Assembly: GCA_006218045.1 (NCBI GenBank)
Contig: VBWB01000024.1
Span: 1-46,426, forward strand
DNA from: Stygiobacter sp.
GTDB taxonomy: Bacteria; Pseudomonadota; Alphaproteobacteria; Rhodospirillales; Magnetospirillaceae
Direction of reading: 5' to 3'
DNA length: 46,426 nt
Shown here: positions 16,387 to 25,328 of the stretch, piece after piece
Numbering within the stretch: the stretch's first letter is position 1
How the letters are laid out: each line of letters begins with the position of its first letter
Notes under the pieces: generated by a model
Told to the model about the DNA's origin: nothing
Database searches by the model: none
The model's input: only the letters and a program-made list of their open reading frames with translations
Translations under genes and position numbers: made by a program

Positions 16387-17825
16387 CGTCCCGGCCCCGC
16401 GAACAACGAGGTGCTGCGCAGCTCGGTGCCTTCGGATTTTTCGGTCAGGATGAAGATAAGGTCGGTCTTTTTGTCCGTCACTTTTTCCTCGGGGGCGTTG
16501 ACGTAAAGACGAAGGGTGGTGATCTCGTCGCCGGGAACCGACAGGTCCATCTGGGTCACGTTGCTTTCACCGCCGACCACTTCCATGGTGGCACCGTCGA
16601 TACCGGCGAGCTTCAGGTTATACACGCGGTCTTGCCGGATCATGTTGAGAATTTTGTAGGTGTAGCCGTTACGGATGGTGCCGTCGGACATCTGCACGTA
16701 CATGGGCGCCCGTTCGTGCAGGATGTTCACCTCGGTGGTGCGCCGCGTCCCCAACGACAACACCATGCCGACACCGATCACCGTCAACAGCAAGGTGTAA
16801 AGAATGGTGCGCATGCGCACCAGCCTGGTCTTGTCGCCGGGACCGCCGGCGGCGCGCGAGTTCACATTGGTGATGGAATCATACGAGATCAGCCCACGCG
16901 GCAGGCCGACCCGGTCCATCATGGAATTGCAGGCGTCAACGCACAGGCCGCAGCCGATACAGGCCATCTGCAAGCCTTCGCGGATATCGATGCCGGTGGG
17001 GCAGACCTGGACGCACATCTTGCAATCGATGCAATGACCGCGGCCCTCGAAACCCTGGCCCTTGCGCGCCGGCGCCCGCGGCTCGCCCCGCCATTCCTCG
17101 TACGAAATGATCAGCGAATGCTCGTCGAACATGGCCGACTGAAAGCGCGAATAGGGGCACATATAAAGGCACACCTGCTCGCGGGCGAAACCGGCCAGCA
17201 GATAGCAGAAGCCGCCGATGATGGCGATGAAGGAATAAACGCCGATGGACGCTTCCAGGGTGAAGATGGCCTTCATCATCTGGAAGGCGTCACCGAAATA
17301 GAGCACGAAGGCGATGCCGCAGGCCGCCGATACCGTCAGCCAGCCGACCTGGATGATGACCTTCTTGACGATCTTCTGCGCTGTCCACGGGGCGCGTTCC
17401 AAGTTCATGCGGGCCGAACGGTCGCCCACCACCCAACGCTCGATCTGCACGAACAGATCGGTATAGACGGTCTGCCAGCACAGGAACCCGCACCAGACGC
17501 GACCGGCCAGGGCCGACATGAAGAACAAGGTGATGGCGGCGAACAGGAGCAGGCCGGTGAGGTAATAGACTTCCTGCGGCCAGATCTCGATGAAGAAGAA
17601 ATAGCCGCGCCGTCCATCCATGTCGGCCAGAATGGCCTGGCTGGGGGCGCCGGGACCGCGGTCCCAGCGCAGGAACGGCGCCAGATGGAAAAACGCCAGC
17701 AAGCCCCACATCAGCCACCACTTGGCGGCGCGGAACAGCCCCTTCTTCACGTGGCGGGGATGAATGACGACGGTTTCGGCATACATGCTGCCGCTGGATT
17801 GGGGCTCTTTGACCTGCTGGTTCAT
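16383..17825 (-). CDS. ccoG: cbb3 oxidase accessory protein CcoG/FixG (4Fe-4S)
   Basis: A 480-residue membrane ferredoxin-like protein, reported in other bacteria to act in copper reduction for cbb3 assembly. About five N-terminal helices carry WCGFLCWQTVYTD and MCPYSRFQSAM. A dicluster ferredoxin segment follows with CIDCKMCVQVCPTGIDIR and CIGCGLCVDACN. Another helix then leads to a C-terminal periplasmic Ig-like domain. The ATG at 17825 (MNQQ) was preferred to one 18 codons upstream. First gene of ccoGHIS-fnr. Confidence 0.95.
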   Translation of the reverse strand: MNQQVKEPQSSGSMYAETVVIHPRHVKKGLFRAAKWWLMWGLLAFFHLAPFLRWDRGPGAPSQAILADMDGRRGYFFFIEIWPQEVYYLTGLLLFAAITLFFMSALAGRVWCGFLCWQTVYTDLFVQIERWVVGDRSARMNLERAPWTAQKIVKKVIIQVGWLTVSAACGIAFVLYFGDAFQMMKAIFTLEASIGVYSFIAIIGGFCYLLAGFAREQVCLYMCPYSRFQSAMFDEHSLIISYEEWRGEPRAPARKGQGFEGRGHCIDCKMCVQVCPTGIDIREGLQMACIGCGLCVDACNSMMDRVGLPRGLISYDSITNVNSRAAGGPGDKTRLVRMRTILYTLLLTVIGVGMVLSLGTRRTTEVNILHERAPMYVQMSDGTIRNGYTYKILNMIRQDRVYNLKLAGIDGATMEVVGGESNVTQMDLSVPGDEITTLRLYVNAPEEKVTDKKTDLIFILTEKSEGTELRSTSLFAGPGR

Positions 17826-18048
17826 CGCCTGCTTACTCTCTTCCGCATCAGGGGTGGCCGACTTTAATAAGCATCCCATAGGCCCGCGGCGTCAAAAACG
17901 CATGTCGGCCATGCCTCGCGCGCGTGTCTTGTCATATTTCGATGGGGCCAGACTATGGGCCATGGCGGCAGGCAAAACAATGCTTGCCTGGAATTCCGAA
18001 CAAAAGTTCATCTGCGGCTGAATTGCCGCAGCCTAAGCCGCTGACAGC
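17826..18048. other. Intergenic region between ccoP and ccoG
   Basis: About 220 bases upstream of ccoG with no reading frame of note. It must hold any separate ccoGHIS promoter. I see a 7-bp hairpin CTGCGGC-TGAATT-GCCGCAG at 18012-18031 but no convincing FNR box. Confidence 0.5.
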
Positions 18049-18085
18049 AAAAGAAAAGGGGCGCTTCCCTGGCGGGAAACGCCCC
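18049..18085 (-). terminator. Terminator of ccoNOQP
   Basis: On the minus strand, 20 bases after the ccoP stop, a stem of 6 bp (GGGGCG/CGCCCC) plus 5 bp (TTCCC/GGGAA) across one mismatch, with a 4-base loop, is followed by TTTTCTTTT. It separates ccoNOQP from ccoGHIS-fnr. Confidence 0.88.
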
Positions 18086-18105
18086 CTCCTTAAAGCAGCA
18101 TCGGA

Positions 18106-18981
18106 TTACTTGCCGCCGCCCATGGAATGGACGTAGACGGCCAGCATCTTGATGGTGGCGGCATCCAGACGGCCAGCCCAAGCGGGCATGACGCCGTGAC
18201 GCGGCTTGGTCACCTGATTGACGATGCCCTGCTTGGCGCTTTCCTTGTCGCCCTTGAACAGCCAGATGCTGTTGTTCAAGGCCGGCGCACCCAGCTCCTT
18301 GGTGCCGACGCCGCCTTCCTGGTGACAGGCGGTGCAGCGTTCGGCGAAGATGGCCTCGCCCGGCGAACCGGCGGCGGGGGTCTTCGATGACAGCGACAGG
18401 ACATAATCGGCCAATTGGTCGACCTGGGTCTTGTCGAGGGCATCGCCGGTGCCGAAAGCCAGCATTTCGCTTTGACGCGATTCGCTGTTTTCGTTGCGGA
18501 TTCCGTACTGGATGGTCTGATGAATGTCATCGAGGCTACCGCCCCAGATCCATTCGTCATCGGCCAGACGGGGATAAGCGCCGGCAACGCCGACACCACC
18601 CGAACCATGGCACGCCGAGCAATTCTCGCCGAAGGCGATCTTGCCGCCAGCCATGGCGTAGTTCAGCAGGGTCTTGTCGTCCTTGATCTGCTGCAAGCTG
18701 GCAGCTTCCAGCTTGGTCATCCACTGCGACCGCGCCTTCTTCTGCAATTCCAGCTCGTTGGCCAGGTCACCACGGGACGAATAGCCCATCATGCCGCGGC
18801 TGTAATCGCTGGTGGTCGGCCAGGTCGGCATGGCGACCCAATAGCCGATGGCCCAGATCACGCACGCCCAGAAAACGTACACCCACCACTTCGGCAGCGG
18901 AGTGTTCAACTCCTTGATGCCGTCCCACTCGTGACCGGTCGTGTTCTGACCGGAGATCACGTCATGTTCAACGTGAGCCAT
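18106..18981 (-). CDS. ccoP: cbb3 oxidase dihaem subunit CcoP
   Basis: A 291-residue membrane-bound dihaem cytochrome c of the cbb3 oxidase. The cytoplasmic N-terminus contains GHEWDGIKELNTPLPKWW, the CcoP signature, followed by one membrane helix (about 36-56). Two periplasmic cytochrome c domains carry CSACH and CTACH, with distal ligand Met in the later VMPAWAG-type segments. ATG at 18981 follows AAGGAGCG; ccoQ ends one base upstream. It passes electrons from cytochrome c to CcoO/CcoN. Confidence 0.96.
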   Translation of the reverse strand: MAHVEHDVISGQNTTGHEWDGIKELNTPLPKWWVYVFWACVIWAIGYWVAMPTWPTTSDYSRGMMGYSSRGDLANELELQKKARSQWMTKLEAASLQQIKDDKTLLNYAMAGGKIAFGENCSACHGSGGVGVAGAYPRLADDEWIWGGSLDDIHQTIQYGIRNENSESRQSEMLAFGTGDALDKTQVDQLADYVLSLSSKTPAAGSPGEAIFAERCTACHQEGGVGTKELGAPALNNSIWLFKGDKESAKQGIVNQVTKPRHGVMPAWAGRLDAATIKMLAVYVHSMGGGK

Positions 18982-18982
18982 G

Positions 18983-19147
18983 TTAACGCTCCTTGTCGTC
19001 ATCGTCCCTGAGGGGGATGTTTCCGTACTCTTCCAACCGGTCCTTGTTACGCGGACGGAAGGCGTAGAAAACGATCCCCAGGAACAGAACCATCAACCAA
19101 ACCCCCCACAGGGAGCGGAAAAACTCCGAGATGGTCTCGAGAGTCAT
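18983..19147 (-). CDS. ccoQ: cbb3 oxidase small subunit CcoQ
   Basis: A 54-residue protein between ccoO and ccoP. It starts MTLETISEFFRSLWG, has a single membrane helix (about 13-30, VWLMVLFLGIVFYAF) and ends in the charged tail RDDDDKER. The FYAFRPRNK junction after the helix is typical of CcoQ/FixQ. The start codon at 19147 follows a short gap after ccoO and the TAA lies one base before the ccoP ATG. CcoQ stabilises the oxidase complex in other species. Confidence 0.93.
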   Translation of the reverse strand: MTLETISEFFRSLWGVWLMVLFLGIVFYAFRPRNKDRLEEYGNIPLRDDDDKER

Positions 19148-19156
19148 GTCCCGCTC

Positions 19157-19888
19157 CTAGCGCTGGATCTTGGTGTGATCCACGGTGGTGAAATCGACCA
19201 TGGTGCCCAGGACCTGAAGAAAGGCCACCAGGGCGTCCATTTCCGAAACCACCTGCGGGTTGCCGTCGAAATCGCCGACCACTGCCTTGGGGTAAGCCTT
19301 GGCGATCGCCGATTCAGCACCGGCGGTGGTCGTGGCTTGTTCCACCAGATGGGCCTTGGCGTTCTTCAACTGCTCGTCGGTGTAGGGCACGCCCACAATC
19401 CGCAGGGTAGTCAGATTGCCGACGATGGTCGATTGGTCCAGCGCCCGCATCAGATGCGGATAGCCGGGCATGACCGATTCCGGGACGACGTCACGAGGGT
19501 TCATCAGGTGGCGGACCTGCCAGTCGTTGGTGTACTTGCCACCAACACGGGCCAGATCGGGGCCGGTACGCTTGGACGCCCACTGGAAGGGGTGGTCGTA
19601 CTTCGACTCGGCCGCCAGGCTGTAATGGCCATAGCGTTCGACCTCGTCCTTGAACGGACGGATCATCTGGCTGTGGCAGTTATAGCAGCCTTCACGGACG
19701 TAGATGTCGCGGCCAGCCTGCTCGAGCGGGCTGTACGGACGGACGCCGTCCACCTTTTCGATGGTCGATTCGATGGTGAACAACGGCACGACTTCAACCA
19801 GGCCGCCGACGATGACGGTCAGCAGAATGCCGACAGCCAGGAAGAAGACGTTGGTTTCGACTTTGGCGTGATGCTTGAAGATAGACAT
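19157..19888 (-). CDS. ccoO: cbb3 oxidase monohaem subunit CcoO
   Basis: A 243-residue cytochrome c subunit: one N-terminal membrane helix (about 13-37) and a periplasmic cytochrome domain with the haem motif CYNCH in REGCYNCHSQMIRPF. SVMPGYPHL supplies the probable distal Met ligand. The RTGPDLARVGGKY and NPRDVVPES segments are strongly conserved in the family. It lies 15 bases from ccoN and 9 from ccoQ in ccoNOQP. Confidence 0.97.
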   Translation of the reverse strand: MSIFKHHAKVETNVFFLAVGILLTVIVGGLVEVVPLFTIESTIEKVDGVRPYSPLEQAGRDIYVREGCYNCHSQMIRPFKDEVERYGHYSLAAESKYDHPFQWASKRTGPDLARVGGKYTNDWQVRHLMNPRDVVPESVMPGYPHLMRALDQSTIVGNLTTLRIVGVPYTDEQLKNAKAHLVEQATTTAGAESAIAKAYPKAVVGDFDGNPQVVSEMDALVAFLQVLGTMVDFTTVDHTKIQR

Positions 19889-19903
19889 TTCTGTTCCTCC
19901 CCC

Positions 19904-21355
19904 TTAGCGAGCGCCGGCAGTCGAGGGCTGCATCGCCTCTTCGGCCACGTCACCCTTGATGGTCCTGATGAAGTTGTAGACCATGATCAGGGCACCCAGG
20001 ACGAAGAGCAGGCCGCCCGTCGCGCGGATCACATAATAGGGGTGCATGGCTTCAACGGTCTCGATGAACGAGTACTGCAGGAAGCCCAGGTTGTCGTACG
20101 CACGCCACATCAGACCCTGCATGATGCCGGAGATCCACATGGAGGTGATGTACAGAACGATACCGATGGTGGCGACCCAGAAATGCAGGCCGACCAGCTT
20201 CAGCGAGTAGACTTCCTTGCGGCCCCACAGCTTCGGCACCAGATAGTACAAAGCGCCGAACGAGACGAAGGCAACCCAACCCAAGGCACCCGAGTGCACA
20301 TGGCCGACGGTCCAGTCGGTGTAGTGCGACAGCGAGTTGACGGCCTTCAGCGACATCATCGGACCTTCAAAGGTCGACATGCCGTAGAACGCCACCGAGG
20401 ACACCAGGAAGCGCATGACCGGATCGGTCCGGAGCTTGTCCCAGGCACCCGACAGGGTCATCAGGCCGTTGATCATGCCGCCCCAAGAGGGCATCCACAG
20501 CATGATCGAGAAGGTGGCGCCCAGGGTCTGGGCCCAATCGGGCAGGGCGGTGTAGTGCAGATGGTGCGGACCGGCCCAGATGTACAGGAAGATCAGCGCC
20601 CAAAAGTGGACGATGGACAACCGGTACGAATAGACCGGACGCTCGGCGCGCTTGGGCACGAAATAGTACATGATGCCCAGGAAGCCGGCGGTCAGGAAGA
20701 AGCCCACCGCGTTATGGCCGTACCACCATTGGGTCATGGCGTTCTGCACGCCGCCGAAGATGTTGTACGACTTCATCCAGCTGCCACCGAAGAAACCGGC
20801 CGGAATGGCCAGGTTGTTGCCCAGGTGGAGCATGGCGACGGTCAGGATCATGGAGAAGAAGAACCAGTTGGCCACATAGATGTGGGGTTCACGACGCTTC
20901 ATGATGGTACCGGCGAAGATGATCAGGTAGCAGACCCAGATCACGGTCAGCCACAGGTCGACCCACCATTCCGGCTCGGCGTATTCCTGACCCTGGGTGA
21001 AGCCCAGGACATAGGTCAACGCGGCGGTCACGATCAGCGCCTGGAAGTTCCAGAACACCACGGTGGCGAAGCCGTCGCCGCCGAACAGGCCGGTGCGGCA
21101 GGTACGCTGCACGACATACAGCGAGGTGCTGAAAAGGATATTGCCGCCGAAGGCGAAGATCACGGCGGAAGTGTGGACGGGACGCAGACGACCGAAGGTG
21201 GTCCACTCCAGATCCAGATTCAGGACGGGGAAAGCCAACTGCCAAGCGATGAAATCGCCAGCCAGGAAGCCAACCACACCCCAGAAAATCGCCGCAAGGA
21301 CGAACTTCTTCACCACGTCCTCATTGTAGACGATGGCGTCGGTGTTGGTGCTCAT
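19904..21355 (-). CDS. ccoN: cbb3 oxidase catalytic subunit CcoN
   Basis: The 483-residue catalytic subunit reduces oxygen to water with high affinity and pumps protons; it carries haem b, haem b3 and CuB. Twelve membrane helices are visible. Expected metal ligands are His in RPVHTS, His in [10 protein letters not shown], the pair in AGPHHLHY, and the two in VGHVHSG. The ATG at 21355 (MSTNTDA) is preceded by AGGAGT; an upstream in-frame start would add an unlikely 49-residue basic extension. First gene of ccoNOQP. An FNR-box-like site lies about 150 bases upstream. Confidence 0.98.
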   Translation of the reverse strand: MSTNTDAIVYNEDVVKKFVLAAIFWGVVGFLAGDFIAWQLAFPVLNLDLEWTTFGRLRPVHTSAVIFAFGGNILFSTSLYVVQRTCRTGLFGGDGFATVVFWNFQALIVTAALTYVLGFTQGQEYAEPEWWVDLWLTVIWVCYLIIFAGTIMKRREPHIYVANWFFFSMILTVAMLHLGNNLAIPAGFFGGSWMKSYNIFGGVQNAMTQWWYGHNAVGFFLTAGFLGIMYYFVPKRAERPVYSYRLSIVHFWALIFLYIWAGPHHLHYTALPDWAQTLGATFSIMLWMPSWGGMINGLMTLSGAWDKLRTDPVMRFLVSSVAFYGMSTFEGPMMSLKAVNSLSHYTDWTVGHVHSGALGWVAFVSFGALYYLVPKLWGRKEVYSLKLVGLHFWVATIGIVLYITSMWISGIMQGLMWRAYDNLGFLQYSFIETVEAMHPYYVIRATGGLLFVLGALIMVYNFIRTIKGDVAEEAMQPSTAGAR

Positions 21356-21501
21356 GCCGAACTCCTGTTTCGACCGGGAAAGGGTCAACTCGAAAGACAC
21401 CCGCCACTTCCAATGCGAACGCATTCCCCCGTAAGCCGGAAATGGCCGGGCGGACAGTCTTCCGAGTCGCCGCACTATGACCGTTAGGTTAGCGCCGGCC
21501 A

Positions 21502-21515
21502 TTGATCCATGTCAA
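21502..21515. promoter_or_regulatory. FNR box upstream of ccoN
   Basis: TTGATCCATGTCAA differs from the FNR/FixK consensus TTGAT-N4-ATCAA at one position. It lies about 147 bases upstream of the ccoN start, in the 241-base gap with a divergent methyltransferase gene. If used at the common -41.5 position it would place the ccoN start site near 21467. Confidence 0.75.
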
Positions 21516-21596
21516 AACACCTAAATTTTTCCTGGCTTCCCTTGCCCTTCCCGGGCTTTATTCCCGTCCGACACCCTCAAGGACACCCTCCGCCAA

Positions 21597-22790
21597 ATGA
21601 ATCACGCCCCTTCAGATCGTCCGGTCGTCCGCTTCGCCAAGGGCCGGGCCCGCCGTTTCCGTTCCGGCCACCCATGGGTGTTTTCCAACGAGATCGAGAT
21701 GAGTGCCGAGTTGAAGGCGCTGCCCGCCGGCACCTTGGTGACGCTGATGGATGCCGGCGACGAAAAGCTGGGGGTGGCCAGCTTCAACCCGCATTCGCTG
21801 ATCGCCGCCCGCGTGCTGTCGCGGCGCTGGAGCGATGTCATCGATGCCGGTTTCATCGCCACCCGGCTGAAGGCGGCCCAGGCCCTGCGCGACCAGCTCT
21901 ATCCCACCCCCCATTACCGGCTGATCCATTCCGAGGCCGACACTCTGCCCGGACTGATCATGGATCGTTACGGCGACGTGTTCGCCCTGCAGATCAACAC
22001 CGCCGGCATGGAAGCCTTGACCCCGGTGCTGCTGGAAGCCCTGACCGAGGTGTTCAATCCCCGCGCCGTGGTGCTGAAGAACGACAGCCCGGTGCGCACC
22101 TTGGAAGGCCTGGCGCTGGAGCACAAGATCGCCCTGGGCAGCCTGGACGGCCCGGTCGAACTGGAAGAAAACGGCGCCCGCTTCGTCGCCGACCTCACCG
22201 ACGGGCAAAAGACCGGCTGGTTCTACGACCAGCGCGACAACCGCGCCTTCATCGCCCGCTTGGCCAAGGGACGGCGCATGCTGGACGTCTACACCTATGC
22301 CGGCGGCTTCGCCATCCAAGGCGCCTTGGCCGGCGCCACCGAGGTGGTGGCGGTGGACCGGTCGGAGCATTCGTTGGCCCTGGCCGCCAAGGCCGCCGAA
22401 TTGAATAATGTGCCCTTGCACACGGTGCGGGCCGAGGCCTTCGCCGAAATGGCCCGCCTGGAGGCGGCGAAGGAACGCTTCGGCGTGGTGGTGGTCGACC
22501 CGCCGGCCTTCGTCAAATCCAGGAAGGACGTGCAATCGGGGGCCAAGGGCTATCGCAAGATGACCCGGCTGGCGGCGCCGCTGGTCGAGCCCGGCGGTTT
22601 CCTGCTGTGCGCGTCGTGCTCGCATCACATGCCCGTCGATCAGTTCGCCGAGGAAATCGCCCACGGCCTGGGCCAGGCCGGACGGTCGGGCCGCATCCTG
22701 CGCAGCGCCGGCGCCGGTGCCGACCACCCGCTGCACCCGCATCTGCCGGAAAGCGCCTATCTCAAGGCGCTGATCCTGCAACTGGATTAA
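21597..22790 (+). CDS. RlmI-type SAM-dependent rRNA methyltransferase
   Basis: A 397-residue class I methyltransferase of the RlmI/YccW family (23S rRNA m5C). The N-terminal PUA domain (about 8-85) begins with KGRARRFRSGHPWVFSNEI. The EEE-type linker domain follows, then a Rossmann domain with DLTDGQKTGWFYDQRDNR, LDVYTYAGGFAI (SAM loop), VVVDPPAFVKS and the catalytic-cysteine region CASCSHHM. The ATG at 21597 gives the usual length. It is divergent from ccoN and probably monocistronic. Target base is inferred from the family. Confidence 0.92.
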   Translation: MNHAPSDRPVVRFAKGRARRFRSGHPWVFSNEIEMSAELKALPAGTLVTLMDAGDEKLGVASFNPHSLIAARVLSRRWSDVIDAGFIATRLKAAQALRDQLYPTPHYRLIHSEADTLPGLIMDRYGDVFALQINTAGMEALTPVLLEALTEVFNPRAVVLKNDSPVRTLEGLALEHKIALGSLDGPVELEENGARFVADLTDGQKTGWFYDQRDNRAFIARLAKGRRMLDVYTYAGGFAIQGALAGATEVVAVDRSEHSLALAAKAAELNNVPLHTVRAEAFAEMARLEAAKERFGVVVVDPPAFVKSRKDVQSGAKGYRKMTRLAAPLVEPGGFLLCASCSHHMPVDQFAEEIAHGLGQAGRSGRILRSAGAGADHPLHPHLPESAYLKALILQLD

Positions 22791-22874
22791 GCTTGAGCGG
22801 CGGAAAACCCCTCTTTGGTTGACTGCGCCGCTCACCTCGGAGACTATCCGCGTGAGCTCCTCCAACCATGGATC

Positions 22875-23336
22875 ATGCTGATGCGCCTGCTCGTTTTGAT
22901 GGCTTCGGTCCTCGCTCTTTCATCCTGCGTCATGACCAAGGAAATGACATCCAAACTGAACACGGAATATAAAGACCGGAACGTGGATGACTTTTTTCTC
23001 AAGTTCGGTCTGCCCTCTACTCGCCATCAATTGAATAGCGGGGACATCGCCTATGTCTGGGATTCCGGCGTTACCGTCCACCAGATGCCAATGATGACGA
23101 CCGTCACAACCAATAGCTATGGCAGCGGTTCCGCCGTTTACGGCAACGGCTTGGCGAATGGTTCTTATACCGGCACCAGCAACACGACGGCCATGACTTC
23201 TGGTGGCGGCGCGATCAAGACACGGTGCCGAGTGCAAATTGTTACAAAGCCTGAAGGCGCGGTCAAAGACATGAAAATCATTGAAAACACCATTGGCAAT
23301 TGGCTGCCTTCCCGTTGTGACGAGGTTCTGTTTTAA
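22875..23336 (+). CDS. Putative lipoprotein
   Basis: A 153-residue predicted lipoprotein: MLMRLLVLMASVLALSSC is a lipoprotein signal peptide with lipobox LSSC. After it comes a helical segment, a GLPSTRHQLNSGDIAYVW stretch resembling outer-membrane assembly (SmpA/OmlA-like) folds, a Gly/Ser/Thr/Asn-rich low-complexity part (about 95-120) and a conserved-looking C-terminus with CRVQIVT and SRCDE. Two cysteines there may form a disulfide. The start may also be the ATG two codons later. Lower GC than its neighbours. Function unknown. Confidence 0.75.
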   Translation: MLMRLLVLMASVLALSSCVMTKEMTSKLNTEYKDRNVDDFFLKFGLPSTRHQLNSGDIAYVWDSGVTVHQMPMMTTVTTNSYGSGSAVYGNGLANGSYTGTSNTTAMTSGGGAIKTRCRVQIVTKPEGAVKDMKIIENTIGNWLPSRCDEVLF

Positions 23337-23344
23337 GCCCTGAG

Positions 23345-23746
23345 ATGGCAAAAACTCACCCGCGCGATTGCGGCCCCTGCACCATCTGTTGCCGGTTCTT
23401 CGCCGTCCCCGAGACCGGCAAGCCGACCAACCAATGGTGCGAGCACTGTACCGGCCAAGGCTGCGCCGTCCATGCGAGCCGACCGCAATCGTGCCGCAAC
23501 TTCCAATGCTTCTGGCTGCTGGAACCCGGGATGCCCGAGGAATTGCGCCCCGATCTGTGCGGTGTGGTGGTCAGCTTCAATGAAGAGCACACCAGCGTCG
23601 TCATCCACGTCGACCCCGACCGCCCCGACGCCCTGGCCGAGGAGCCGGGGTCGTGGTGGATGGAGCCGCTGCTGAACGCTTACGACCCGGTCTGTCTGGT
23701 CTGCGGCGACGACAAGATGGTGGTGCGGCGCGAGATCGACGGCTGA
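23345..23746 (+). CDS. YkgJ-family cysteine-cluster protein
   Basis: A 133-residue protein of the zinc/iron-chelating YkgJ/UPF0153 family. The N-terminal CGPCTICCRFF is the signature, followed by WCEHC, GCAVHASRPQSCRNFQCFW and a C-terminal CLVC, giving the many spaced cysteines that bind metal. It begins 8 bases after the lipoprotein gene and is probably co-transcribed. Its biochemical role is not known for the family. Confidence 0.85.
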   Translation: MAKTHPRDCGPCTICCRFFAVPETGKPTNQWCEHCTGQGCAVHASRPQSCRNFQCFWLLEPGMPEELRPDLCGVVVSFNEEHTSVVIHVDPDRPDALAEEPGSWWMEPLLNAYDPVCLVCGDDKMVVRREIDG

Positions 23747-23761
23747 GCCCCTCCCCCGCGG

Positions 23762-24817
23762 TCAGTCGCCGCCCTTTTCCGGGGCGATGCGGGGGAAGCT
23801 GAGGACAAAACCGGTGCCGCCGTCCTGGCCCGCGCTTTCCAACTGCACCTGGCCGCCCAGCGGCCCGGTGACCAGATTGAAGACGATGTGCAACCCCAGA
23901 CCCGAACCGCCGCTGCCGCGCCGGGTGGTGAAGAACGGGTCGAAAATGCGGGTGCGGTGTTCCTCGGCGATGCCCTTGCCGTCATCGGCATAAACCAGCC
24001 GCACCATGTCGTCAGAATCCACCTGGGCGGTGATGCTCAGGCGGCCATGCTGACCCGGATCATAGCCATGGGTCAGCGAGTTCATGACGAAATTGGTCAA
24101 AATCTGCGACACCGCCCCCGGATAGCCGTCCAGTTCCAACTCAGGCGGACAGGATATGTCGATGCGGTGGCCGCCCTGGCGCAGATTGGGTTTCAGCGAC
24201 GTCACCGTTTCGGTGATGGTGTCGAACAGACGGAACGAGCGGCGTTCCGACGAGGTGCGATCCACCGCCACCTGCTTGAAACTGCCGATCAAATCGGCGG
24301 CGCGCTCGCAATTGGCGACGATCAGCTTGGCGGTATCGGCGGCGGTGTCCATGTAACGCTGGAAATCGTCAATGCCGATGTCGTCGGCCTCGAACAGGGT
24401 CCGGATCGACGCGGTGGCATCGGCCAGATGCGAGGCGCAGGACAGGGCGATGCCGACGGGGGTATTGATTTCATGGGCGACGCCGCCGACCAAGGCACCC
24501 AAGGACGCCAGCTTTTCCGTCTGCACCAGGGTTTCCTGGGCCTGACGCAGGCGTTCAAGCGCCTCTTCCGCCTCGGCGCGGCGCCGTTCCAGTTCCTGGT
24601 TCAACAAGGCCATCTGGTTTTGCAGGCGGTCGCTGACCTTGACCAGACGGCGCTGTTCGCGCACCGAGCGCGAATAAGCGTCAGCCAGAATCTGCACATC
24701 CGCCAGCGAAGCGGCTTCGCCGCCTTGCATGCGCCCCAGCAAGTGATGGGCGTCGGCCAGGGTCCGCTCTTCCGCGTCGAAAAGACTGAATCCGCCTCCT
24801 GCGCCGGGCTCGCTCAT
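23762..24817 (-). CDS. Soluble sensor histidine kinase
   Basis: A 351-residue histidine kinase without membrane segments. A helical N-terminus (about 10-60) leads into a coiled coil (about 60-100), then the dimerisation domain with the phosphorylated His115 in GGVAHEINTPVG, and a GHKL ATPase domain with N-box NFVMNSLTHG, G1 DDGKGI, F-box FDPFFTTRR and G2 GGSGLGLHIV. The ATPase lineage resembles kinases of NtrB/ZraS type. It begins 7 bases after siaC, so it belongs to the siaB-siaC-kinase operon and may report on or control their phosphorylation state. Confidence 0.92.
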   Translation of the reverse strand: MSEPGAGGGFSLFDAEERTLADAHHLLGRMQGGEAASLADVQILADAYSRSVREQRRLVKVSDRLQNQMALLNQELERRRAEAEEALERLRQAQETLVQTEKLASLGALVGGVAHEINTPVGIALSCASHLADATASIRTLFEADDIGIDDFQRYMDTAADTAKLIVANCERAADLIGSFKQVAVDRTSSERRSFRLFDTITETVTSLKPNLRQGGHRIDISCPPELELDGYPGAVSQILTNFVMNSLTHGYDPGQHGRLSITAQVDSDDMVRLVYADDGKGIAEEHRTRIFDPFFTTRRGSGGSGLGLHIVFNLVTGPLGGQVQLESAGQDGGTGFVLSFPRIAPEKGGD

Positions 24818-24824
24818 GATGTGG

Positions 24825-25202
24825 TCAGGACACCGCCACCAGATTGAAGGTGACGTGGCTGAGGTCTTCGGAAAAATCCTCGCCGAATTCCTTCATGGTC
24901 TCGTCATCGGCCATGAACTGCCAATTGACGACGATATCGGTGCCTTTGGCGTTTTCCAGCATCTGGAACATGTTCATCAACGCCTTGGCCGACGATGAGT
25001 TGAAATAGATCAACTCGAAATCAACCTTCAACCCGTTGCCATCCGCCTGGGCCAAATAGTCTTGCAGCGCGGTGAAAATGGGGCCGAATACCGAGGAGGC
25101 ATCCTCGGGATAGGACTCGCCCTTGATCTGCAAGACGCCGGCGGCAACGTCAAAGTTCACCTCGGGCGAGCGCTCGGAAGCGGCAATGGTCAGGTTTTCC
25201 AT
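24825..25202 (-). CDS. siaC: SiaC-family regulatory phosphoprotein (DUF1987)
   Basis: A 125-residue single-domain protein of the SiaC/DUF1987 family. SPEVNFD and ESYPED near the N-terminus and LIYFNSSSAKALMNMF (residues 64-79) are family features. In Pseudomonas aeruginosa SiaC is phosphorylated by SiaB in this region and, unphosphorylated, activates the diguanylate cyclase SiaD. Here the site would be one of Ser69-71. The ATG at 25202 is preferred, with AGGGG before it; upstream in-frame codons run into a dispersed repeat. No siaD-like cyclase or siaA phosphatase lies next to it, so its target is open. Confidence 0.88.
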   Translation of the reverse strand: MENLTIAASERSPEVNFDVAAGVLQIKGESYPEDASSVFGPIFTALQDYLAQADGNGLKVDFELIYFNSSSAKALMNMFQMLENAKGTDIVVNWQFMADDETMKEFGEDFSEDLSHVTFNLVAVS

Positions 25203-25210
25203 ATCAACCC

Positions 25211-25328
25211 CTAGAGCATTTTCACGCGAAACGTGGATATGCGATGAGCCAGAGTGGCATCTGAACTGCCCGGCACGGGCCATTTGTAAGACCTAGCCTT
25301 GTTTCCGCTCGAGCTGAAACAAGGCTAG
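25211..25328 (-). repeat. Dispersed structured repeat, copy B
   Basis: A full 118-bp copy, reading on the minus strand between siaB and siaC. It begins with a 13-bp perfect inverted repeat (CTAGCCTTGTTTC / GAAACAAGGCTAG, loop 10, plus-strand 25293-25328), then smaller hairpins, and ends GTGAAAATGCTCTAG. The first CTAG contains the siaB stop codon TAG; the last lies just before the siaC ribosome-binding site. Confidence 0.88.

Noticed and set aside
18980-21487. Long open frame (about 835 codons) on the plus strand opposite ccoO and ccoN
   Set aside because: It is the antisense of highly conserved oxidase genes, is rich in His, Gln, Gly and Asp as antisense of high-GC genes usually is, and has no known domain.
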